From Bdellovibrionales bacterium (GTDB lineage: Bacteria > Bdellovibrionota > Bdellovibrionia > Bdellovibrionales > UBA1609): DNA of 6,355 nucleotides. Position numbers and translations under genes: made by a program. The stretch's first letter is position 1. Each line of letters begins with the position of its first letter. The stretch spans positions 1 to 6,355 of the forward strand of contig DAIDJH010000114.1 of the NCBI GenBank assembly GCA_027451425.1, read 5' to 3'. Below the pieces are notes generated by a model, which worked only from the letters and a program-made list of their open reading frames with translations, made no database searches and was not told where the DNA came from. Positions 1-5,431 of this stretch are shown here, one piece after another.

Positions 1-138
1 GCCCGGTCATGACCGTCCACAGCTCTGTCCTGGAGCTGATCGGCGACACGCCGCTGGTCGACATCAGCACGCTGTCGCCCAACCCCGACGTGCGCATCCT
101 CATCAAGCTCGAGGGGCAGAACCCGGGCGGGTCGGTCA
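1..138. other. High-GC segment with abrupt codon-use boundary
   Basis: By hand count, bases 1-60 are 68% G+C and 61-120 are 63%, falling to about 50% by 241-300. In the PLP gene, 42 of the first 43 codons end in G or C (the exception is TCT). Of the next 43 codons, only 24 do. The switch comes at codon 44, the catalytic lysine codon at 138-140, inside the most conserved motif of the family. The protein reads through without a frame change. This could be a recombination junction, a chimeric assembly join near a contig end, or chance. The sequence does not distinguish these. Confidence 0.6.
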
Positions 139-962
139 AAGACCGCATCGCCCATCGAATGGTGCTTGAGGCTGAGAAATCCGGTCGCATAAAACGCGGC
201 GACACATTAATCGAAGCGACCTCTGGCAACACCGGAATTGGCATAGCACTCGCGGGAGCGGTACTCGGCTACAAAGTGATTATCACTATGCCCGAAAAAA
301 TGAGCCGCGAAAAGCAGGTGGTGATTGAAGCCTTGGGAGCCGAAATCATTCGCACCCCCACCGAAGCGGCATTCGATGCGCCGGAGAGCCACATCAGCGT
401 TGCCAAAAAATTGCAAAAAGAATTGCCGAATGCGCACATCCTCGATCAGTACGGCAATGAAGACAATCCGCGTGCGCACTACGACACGACCGCGGTTGAA
501 ATTTTAGAAGATCTCGACGGTCGCGTGGACATGGTTGCGATGGGCGCGGGTACTGGCGGCACTCTCGCCGGCGTCGCCGATCGCCTCAAAAAAGAAAATC
601 CAAAAATACAAATCATTGGCGCCGACCCTGAAGGCTCAATTCTTGCCGGGCCCAGTGAAGTCAAATCGTACGCTGTTGAAGGGATCGGTTACGATTTCAT
701 ACCCGCTGTCATGAAAGATGCGCGCGTCGACCGTTGGGTTAAAACCACCGATCGTGAATCTTTTCGTCTAGCTCGGCGAATGATCCGCGAAGAAGGGATT
801 CTGTGCGGGGGTTCGACCGGCTCCGCATTACAAGCCGCGTTTGCCTGCGCGCCCTCACTCAAGAAAGGGCAAAATCTCGTGGTGCTTGTGCCAGACGGTG
901 TACGCAACTACATGACAAAATTCTTGGACGACAACTGGCTAAAGAAAAATAATTTCGCATGA
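9..962 (+). CDS. Cystathionine beta-synthase-type PLP enzyme (catalytic core only)
   Basis: A fold-type II PLP enzyme of the cysteine synthase/cystathionine beta-synthase family, 317 residues, cytosolic. The PLP lysine is K44 in GGSVKDR. The substrate loop TSGNTG is at 71-76, the phosphate-binding GTGGT at 181-185, and the serine facing the pyridine nitrogen is probably S269 in GGSTGS. Several stretches resemble eukaryotic CBS more than CysK/CysM: the RTPTEA region followed by PESH (116-128), HILDQY (143-148), DPEGSILA (206-213), EGIGYDF (224-230) and VRNYMTKFL (298-306). The likely reaction is condensation of serine (or O-acetylserine) with homocysteine or sulfide; sequence alone does not settle the substrate. 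It lacks the N-terminal heme segment and the C-terminal Bateman pair of animal CBS. The ATG at 9 fits the usual family N-terminus (LELIGDTPLV starts at residue 8), but only 8 bases lie upstream, so no RBS or promoter can be judged. Its stop overlaps the rimK start. Codon use in the first 43 codons is anomalous. Confidence 0.9.
   Translation: MTVHSSVLELIGDTPLVDISTLSPNPDVRILIKLEGQNPGGSVKDRIAHRMVLEAEKSGRIKRGDTLIEATSGNTGIGIALAGAVLGYKVIITMPEKMSREKQVVIEALGAEIIRTPTEAAFDAPESHISVAKKLQKELPNAHILDQYGNEDNPRAHYDTTAVEILEDLDGRVDMVAMGAGTGGTLAGVADRLKKENPKIQIIGADPEGSILAGPSEVKSYAVEGIGYDFIPAVMKDARVDRWVKTTDRESFRLARRMIREEGILCGGSTGSALQAAFACAPSLKKGQNLVVLVPDGVRNYMTKFLDDNWLKKNNFA
959..962 (+). promoter_or_regulatory. 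ATGA stop/start overlap (translational coupling)
   Basis: The ATG of rimK (959-961) overlaps the TGA stop of the PLP gene (960-962). The preceding bases contain only a weak A-rich AAAGAAAA stretch, not a clear Shine-Dalgarno. Rim K translation therefore probably depends on ribosomes terminating on the upstream gene. Confidence 0.8.
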
Positions 963-1864
963 AAATCGGAATTTTAACGACCAGCCCCAACAATTACTCG
1001 AATCGCCGCCTCGTTTTCGAAGCGGAAAAACGTGGCCATACCGTTGAACTGATCAATTACCTGCGCTGTTATTTGAAGCTCACCCCGACGGAATGCACGA
1101 TTTTTTACGGCAGTCGGGAGCTCAGCGATTTCGACGCCATCATCCCGCGAGTTGGAACGTCGCACACGTTCTTTGGCGCGGCAGTTGTACGACAATTTGA
1201 AATCATGAAAACATTTTGCATGAACTCTTCGCTCGGGATCACGCGCTCTCGCGACAAATTGCGTGCGCTTCAAACTCTCGCTCGCCGCGGATTTGTGATC
1301 CCCGACACGGGATCGTCGCATTCAACCAATGACGTCGGCGGGCTCATCGACGTCGTCGGCGGCACTCCGCTCGTCGTAAAATTGATCGAAGGCACGCAAG
1401 GTTTGGGAGTTGTTCTCACCCGCACGCGCAAAGCGGCCGAGTCGGTGATCCAAGCATTTTGCGGATTGCGCTCTGACATTTTGGTACAAGACTTTATTGG
1501 CGAAGCGCGTGGTCGCGACTTGAGGCTTTTTGTGGTCGGTGAAAAAGTTGTGGCGTCAATGCTACGAAAAGCCGCAAAGGGCGATTTTCGCTCGAACGTT
1601 CACCGCGGCGGATCGGCACAAAAAATTAAAATTACCGACGTCGAACGAAAGATGGCCGTGCGGGCAACACGTCATTTGGGTTTGCGCGTGGCCGGCGTCG
1701 ATATCATTCGCTCAAAACAGGGCCCCATGATTCTTGAAGTGAACTCTTCGCCAGGTCTTGAAGGGATCGAGTCCACCACATCGATCAACGTCGCCGAAGA
1801 AATCATCCGCTATCTCGAGCGGCAAAACCATTCTTCGTCGCCCCGAAAGCCGACAGAAATATAA
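959..1864 (+). CDS. rimK: RimK-type ATP-grasp alpha-L-glutamate ligase
   Basis: A 301-residue ATP-grasp ligase closely matching RimK in length and motif order. In E. coli RimK adds glutamates to the C-terminus of ribosomal protein S6 and can also make poly-alpha-glutamate. The N-terminal domain (about 1-95) includes IPRVGT at 62-67. Next come RSRDKLR (96-102, nucleotide-binding K100), VVKLIEGTQGLGVVL (139-153, K141), GDFRSNVHRGG (208-218) and a metal-binding end with D248, E260 and N262 in EVNSSPGLEGIE. These residue numbers appear to coincide with the E. coli enzyme. The conserved fold ends near RYLER (284-288). The tail after it is encoded in DNA shared with the convergent transporter gene. 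The start is fixed by the ATGA overlap with the PLP gene. The substrate is inferred from the family; other RimK-like ligases act on cofactors or amino-acid carriers, but the similarity here is to true RimK. Confidence 0.93.
   Translation: MKIGILTTSPNNYSNRRLVFEAEKRGHTVELINYLRCYLKLTPTECTIFYGSRELSDFDAIIPRVGTSHTFFGAAVVRQFEIMKTFCMNSSLGITRSRDKLRALQTLARRGFVIPDTGSSHSTNDVGGLIDVVGGTPLVVKLIEGTQGLGVVLTRTRKAAESVIQAFCGLRSDILVQDFIGEARGRDLRLFVVGEKVVASMLRKAAKGDFRSNVHRGGSAQKIKITDVERKMAVRATRHLGLRVAGVDIIRSKQGPMILEVNSSPGLEGIESTTSINVAEEIIRYLERQNHSSSPRKPTEI
1803..1864. other. Convergent 3' coding overlap of rimK and the EamA gene
   Basis: The rimK stop (TAA, 1862-1864) lies inside the minus-strand transporter gene, whose own stop (TGA, read from 1805 to 1803) lies inside rimK. 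The last 20 or so codons of each gene are antisense to each other. Both shared tails lie beyond the conserved domains. No intergenic space, and so no conventional terminator between the genes, is available here. Confidence 0.85.
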
Positions 1865-2753
1865 GAACTCCGCCCAGCGCTTGCAGCATCGAGATTTTTT
1901 CGCCAAGCAATAAAAATGCAAAGAACGATGCGAACGGCGACTCCAACAAAAAAATGAGACTGGAGAGCGACGCTGACAGAGTTTTTTGCGCCTTGACCTG
2001 TAGAAAAAATGCGATAAGCGTCGATCCGAACGTCAATGAAATCACGCCAACAAGAGCATGCCAATCCGGTGAACGTATGTAGTGATGCGGGTAGATCGGC
2101 ACAAATAAAATTGCAACAAGCGCCGCCCATAAACTTTGAAATATGTTATAGGCAAAAGGCGATTCTATTCGGCTCCCCTGTCGGCCAATCATAATAATTT
2201 GCAAACCTGCAGCTAATGAGCAGACGAGTGTAAGCGCATCCCCTAAGTTAAAATGGCCCAGCTGCAAATTCACCATGAGCCCCGTGCCGATAAGCGCGAT
2301 GGCGACCCAAATGAAATGCAGCGGTCCGATACGAAGTGTGCGCCGCGCCCCGGGCGCCCCCGAACTGCCCCGCGCACTTGCCCTGCGTAAAAGCGCTATT
2401 TCCATCAGCGGTACAAAGACCACATACAAAGTTGTGATGAAACTGCTGTTCGTGGCAGACGTGTACTCCAGGCCCCAAGTTTGCAAAAGCAGCGTGAGCC
2501 CGAGAAAAATTCCCGACCAAAATGCCATGCGCATAGTGCGCAGATTCAAACGATTACGTGTGCGCGGACTGACCGACAGCATGACGGCGCCGAAAATAAA
2601 TGCGATCGCGAATCGACCGACCGTGATCGTGACAGTATCAAAACTCCGCAACGCCCATATAGTTGCAGTAAAACCGAATCCCCAAATCGAAGTGGCTAAA
2701 AGTAATTCAGATGCGGCAACCCATGTTTTACGCGGGCGGTTTGATGCGGTCAT
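1803..2753 (-). CDS. EamA/DMT-superfamily membrane transporter
   Basis: A 316-residue inner-membrane protein with two tandem EamA repeats and about ten hydrophobic segments (roughly 13-33, 42-60, 75-92, 102-122, 145-163, 170-190, 200-219, 232-252, 260-282 and 287-304). Family marks are ATNSSFITTLYVVFVPL (100-116) at the end of repeat 1 and LGEKISMLQALGGVLIFLSAF (283-303) at the end of repeat 2. EamA proteins usually export small metabolites such as amino acids; the substrate cannot be predicted. The loop joining the repeats (about 123-142) is Arg/Gly/Ala/Ser-rich and encoded by a G+C-rich patch. The ATG at 2753 is 18 bp after the kinase stop, with no strong Shine-Dalgarno, so it is likely read from the same transcript. 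Its 3' end overlaps convergent rimK by 62 bp. Confidence 0.88.
   Translation of the reverse strand: MTASNRPRKTWVAASELLLATSIWGFGFTATIWALRSFDTVTITVGRFAIAFIFGAVMLSVSPRTRNRLNLRTMRMAFWSGIFLGLTLLLQTWGLEYTSATNSSFITTLYVVFVPLMEIALLRRASARGSSGAPGARRTLRIGPLHFIWVAIALIGTGLMVNLQLGHFNLGDALTLVCSLAAGLQIIMIGRQGSRIESPFAYNIFQSLWAALVAILFVPIYPHHYIRSPDWHALVGVISLTFGSTLIAFFLQVKAQKTLSASLSSLIFLLESPFASFFAFLLLGEKISMLQALGGVLIFLSAFGATKNGFAARDSG
2341..2390. other. G+C-rich patch encoding the inter-repeat loop
   Basis: Forty of these 50 bases are G or C, and 2341-2360 contains no A or T, in an otherwise balanced gene. A near-palindrome lies at 2345-2357 (GCGCCC, one base, GGGCGC). It encodes the cytoplasmic-type linker between the two EamA repeats, where composition is free to drift or expand. 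Confidence 0.6.
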
Positions 2754-2771
2754 CCCAACTATTTATACTCT

Positions 2772-3977
2772 TTATGCGGCAAGATCATCAGTTGAGTCAG
2801 GTCTTGATCGATAATTTTCTTCGGCCAAAACTTTGCATTTTGGAACTGTCACCCAAAACTCTGAGCCGGCACCGAGGGTACTTTTCAAAAAGACCTCTCC
2901 GCCCATAGCACGGATCATACGTCGGCTAATGGGCATGCCAAGCCCCGTCCCCTTTGAATGGTTCGCCACTTTGCCCAAGGTCTCAAATTCGTTGAACACT
3001 TTTTCTTGATCGCCGTCGGCAATCCCCGGGCCCGTGTCTTTGACATGAAGTTCAACCGCCGCATCGGAATCAACAAAATACACCTCAACCTGTCCGCCTG
3101 GACGATTGTACTTGATGGCGTTATTGATAATGTTTGCAGCAATCTGTCGCATACGAAGTTCGTCGTAATAGCATTGAGTCTCGAATGTCGGCTCGATGAA
3201 TTTCATTGAAACGTTCGCGGCTTCAGCCATCGGCAAAAGGCCATCCACCTCACTTTTAGCGAGGGCTTTGAGATCGCGATGTTCGATATAATAATCCATG
3301 CGATTGGCTTGAATTTTTGCAAAATCAAGAATGTCGTTCACGAGATCCAGCATGTGCTGACCCTGCGTGTATATCATGGCGATAAATTCGTCTTGCTGCT
3401 CTGGCGTATCGTAAAGCTTTAATTTCAATATTTCGGCCGATGCTACAATCGCCGACAGCGGGGTGCGAAGTTCGTGAGTCGTCATTGCAATAAATCGATT
3501 TTTAGCCAAATCGAGATCTTTCAATTGTTTATTTTGTTGGAGGAGTTCCTGATACGCCTGATGAATGGCCGATTGCTTCTCGGTAATTTCTCTTTGCAAT
3601 TTCTTTTGGATAGTGACGTCATGAAACATGAGAAGCAGCAATTTTTCGCCATCTATTTCAACGTGCTTGATACCCAGCATGGCAAAAAAATTTTGCCCGT
3701 TCAGTTTCTTAACTAAGATTTCTTGAATGAGCCCTTGGAGTTCTAGAATGTCACCGTTTAAAGTTTTTACCCGACGGTCACCCCCCTCGCCAGGAAACAA
3801 TTGCGCGACTTGATAAACCGATACGTTGGCATTGAAGGGAAATTCAAAGAGGTCATGGGCAAGTTGATTGGCATAAAGAAGGTGACCGTCCGGTTTGACA
3901 ACGAGAATCGCCATCGTCGCTTCTTGTGCGATGATCCGATAGATGTCCTGTGATTGAGGGTTTGCCGCCGAATTCAT
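2772..3977 (-). CDS. Soluble PAS-domain sensor histidine kinase
   Basis: A 401-residue cytosolic histidine kinase with no membrane segment or signal peptide. Order of parts: one PAS domain (about 12-125, ending in the PAC-like FHDVTIQKKLQ), a coiled-coil linker (about 125-160), HisKA with THELRTP (phospho-acceptor H168) and a HATPase_c domain. The ATPase boxes are intact: N box NIINNAIKYN (282-291), G1 DTGPGI (314-319), F box FNEFE (328-332) and G2 GTGLGM (343-348). E169-x-x-T172 after the histidine matches the motif linked to phosphatase activity in this class, so it may both phosphorylate and dephosphorylate its partner. The partner is most likely the lone receiver encoded at 4891-5355. The PAS ligand is unknown. 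The ATG at 3977 overlaps the stop of the HDOD gene (ATGA) and is preceded by AAAAAGG, a usable Shine-Dalgarno. Confidence 0.92.
   Translation of the reverse strand: MNSAANPQSQDIYRIIAQEATMAILVVKPDGHLLYANQLAHDLFEFPFNANVSVYQVAQLFPGEGGDRRVKTLNGDILELQGLIQEILVKKLNGQNFFAMLGIKHVEIDGEKLLLLMFHDVTIQKKLQREITEKQSAIHQAYQELLQQNKQLKDLDLAKNRFIAMTTHELRTPLSAIVASAEILKLKLYDTPEQQDEFIAMIYTQGQHMLDLVNDILDFAKIQANRMDYYIEHRDLKALAKSEVDGLLPMAEAANVSMKFIEPTFETQCYYDELRMRQIAANIINNAIKYNRPGGQVEVYFVDSDAAVELHVKDTGPGIADGDQEKVFNEFETLGKVANHSKGTGLGMPISRRMIRAMGGEVFLKSTLGAGSEFWVTVPKCKVLAEENYRSRPDSTDDLAA
3974..3977 (-). promoter_or_regulatory. ATGA stop/start overlap, HDOD gene to kinase gene
   Basis: On the minus strand the kinase ATG (3977-3975) overlaps the HDOD TGA (3976-3974). 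AAAAAGG lies a few bases upstream. This predicts coupled translation and roughly matched amounts of the two proteins. Confidence 0.8.
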
Positions 3978-4888
3978 GACGCCTTTTTATCGCCGTTGGT
4001 TTCAACGTCACTGTTTGCGATCATTTTGATAAATTCCGAACCTTGCTCTAGTTGCGCTTTGATATCCTTAATTACAACCGGCATGTCTCCTTGCGGATGA
4101 AGATGCAGACGATTAAGCAGTTCGTTTGGTGCACCTAAAATTGTTTTATGCCCGCTATTGCCAAATTTCAACGCATGAATGAGAAGGTTCGAGAGCATGA
4201 CAATGTCGGCCGTTTGATTGAAGTCGGCTGAAAGGCCCGACCGGCGAGCGACGTCGGCTTCATGGTGAAAGCGGATCGCTGTTTGCAACGATTTGGGCAG
4301 CTGCCAGCGCTCCGCTAACATGCGACCGATCTCCGTATGCGGTTTTACCCCTTCCGCAACTTCAATTTCGTAAAATGTTTTATTTTTCGAGAGCGCCTGT
4401 TCGGCGATTTGCAATAATGCTTCGGGTGCAACAAAATAAAGTGCGATTTTGCCCATGTCGTGGACAAGTCCGCATGTGAATAGGTCCGATGGCGCCGGAT
4501 GTTTGATATACTTAGCTATTGTTTCACTCGCAATCGCGACAGCGATGGAGTGCTTCCAAAAATCGCCGATCTCGAAGTTCGCTGTGCTTTTTATATCCAG
4601 AGCGTTAATGATCGAGGCGGAAAGCACCAGTTGATGGATTGTATCAAAGCCGATAAAAGCAATGGCGCGACTGAGGCTCGTCACTCCGCCCGGTATCGCG
4701 TAATAGGCCGAGTTCGCCAACCGCAATACTTTTGTCGTCATACCGATATCCTGCGACATGATCGATTCCACTTCTTTTGTCGACGACATCGGGTCGTTGA
4801 TAATACGGCTCAATTCGTAAACAACAGAAGGCAGCGACGGGATTTCGTTAAGTTTTTTAACGAGCGCATCGGTATTAACAGCAATCAC
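3974..4888 (-). CDS. HDOD-domain signalling protein
   Basis: A 304-residue cytosolic protein made almost wholly of an HDOD domain (about 10-245). Recognisable marks are EIPSLPSVVYELSRII (15-30), the SQDIGMTTKVLRLANSAYY region (45-63), AIAFIGFDTIHQLVLS (75-90), WKHS (111-114), GLVHDMGKIAL (140-150), HTEIGRMLAERWQLP (184-198) and HHE (208-210). H113, H143 and D144 of the HD-type metal site are kept. The position where catalytic HD enzymes carry the last aspartate seems to be N234, which is common in HDOD proteins, so phosphodiesterase activity is doubtful. HDOD proteins generally act in signalling, often fused to receiver or cyclic-di-GMP domains; here the receiver is a separate upstream gene. 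The start is GTG at 4888, two bases after the receiver stop. I found no in-frame ATG, GTG or TTG just upstream, and the family N-terminus begins soon after, so GTG is the best start. Confidence 0.88.
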   Translation of the reverse strand: MIAVNTDALVKKLNEIPSLPSVVYELSRIINDPMSSTKEVESIMSQDIGMTTKVLRLANSAYYAIPGGVTSLSRAIAFIGFDTIHQLVLSASIINALDIKSTANFEIGDFWKHSIAVAIASETIAKYIKHPAPSDLFTCGLVHDMGKIALYFVAPEALLQIAEQALSKNKTFYEIEVAEGVKPHTEIGRMLAERWQLPKSLQTAIRFHHEADVARRSGLSADFNQTADIVMLSNLLIHALKFGNSGHKTILGAPNELLNRLHLHPQGDMPVVIKDIKAQLEQGSEFIKMIANSDVETNGDKKAS

Positions 4889-4890
4889 GG

Positions 4891-5355
4891 CTATGCCGCC
4901 ACTTTCGGAAAGATTCTTTGCGGGAAGAGTTCCTTCATTTTATTCAGCACTTTTTGAAACGTCACCGGCTTCAAAATATACCCGTTCACCTTTAGTGCTT
5001 TGGCGGTGATAATTTGGTCCTTATCTGAAATCGCCGAAATAAACACAAACGGGATCGCTTTGAATTTCTCGTCGTCACGAACTTTTTTCAAAAACGACAA
5101 CCCATCCAGCTCCGGCATCATCATATCCGAGAGAATCGCCACAAAGTTTTTAATTTCAGGATCGTTAAGTTTATCCCACGCTTCGGCGCCGTTGTTGCAC
5201 GCGACAACGTCATAACCCAACTTCACCAAAAGATGTTGCAGAATTTTTTGATTCGGCAAAGAGTCTTCGGCAATCAAAATAGTTTCCTTTGAACCGTCGA
5301 TAATTTCCGGCTTTCGATCTTCAGTTTTTGAGTCGTCAGTTTTTGTTTTTTCCAT
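4891..5355 (-). CDS. Stand-alone CheY-like response-regulator receiver
   Basis: A single receiver domain without an output domain, 154 residues from the chosen start. All key positions are present: acidic pair E30/D31, phospho-acceptor D77 in LSDMMMPELDG, switch S107 in FISAIS, and K129 in the LKP motif. A charged Lys/Asp/Glu tail of about 23 residues precedes the domain. The ATG at 5355 is chosen because it leaves a short tail. An in-frame ATG at 5388 would add 11 residues (MVAAIAPDKID) and is a real alternative; neither has a clear Shine-Dalgarno. A further ATG at 5508 would run 77 bp into the exporter gene with a cysteine-rich, non-family N-terminus and is unlikely. It is probably phosphorylated by the downstream PAS kinase and passes the signal by protein contact, perhaps to the adjacent HDOD protein (inferred). 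The HDOD start follows the stop by two bases. Confidence 0.87.
   Translation of the reverse strand: MEKTKTDDSKTEDRKPEIIDGSKETILIAEDSLPNQKILQHLLVKLGYDVVACNNGAEAWDKLNDPEIKNFVAILSDMMMPELDGLSFLKKVRDDEKFKAIPFVFISAISDKDQIITAKALKVNGYILKPVTFQKVLNKMKELFPQRIFPKVAA
5314..5343 (-). repeat. Two-copy 15-bp in-frame repeat in receiver N-tail
   Basis: Two adjacent 15-bp units (5343-5329 and 5328-5314 on the minus strand) encode KTDDS and KTEDR. They share an exact 10-bp core (plus-strand TCAGTTTTTG at 5321-5330 and 5336-5345). The period is five codons, so copy number can change without a frameshift. It extends the charged, probably disordered tail before the receiver. Confidence 0.7.
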
Positions 5356-5431
5356 GTCTATTTTATCGGGCGCAATCGCCGCGACCATGAGTCGAGCTTG
5401 AGCATCGACCAAAGCCCAGGCAAGATGGCTT
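5356..5431 (-). other. Short junction between exporter and receiver genes
   Basis: 76 bp separate the exporter stop from the chosen receiver start (43 bp if the ATG at 5388 is used). I see no hairpin with a T-tract and no convincing promoter pair. GATAAAAT lies just upstream of 5355 on the minus strand and faintly resembles a -10 box, but no matching -35 was found. This fits read-through from the exporter into the signalling genes. Confidence 0.4.

Noticed and set aside
1765..1786. A 6-bp inverted repeat (GATCGA, 10-base loop, TCGATC) near the end of rimK, considered as a terminator.
   Set aside because: It has no T-tract on either strand, a short A+T-containing stem, and lies within conserved RimK coding sequence.
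2275..2814. A 179-codon plus-strand open frame antisense to the transporter gene.
   Set aside because: The product is basic with no family features, and the opposite strand encodes a clear EamA protein. It is a shadow frame.
4499..4957. A 152-codon plus-strand open frame across the HDOD start.
   Set aside because: The translation is rich in Arg, His and Cys with no recognisable domain, and it is antisense to clear HDOD and receiver genes.
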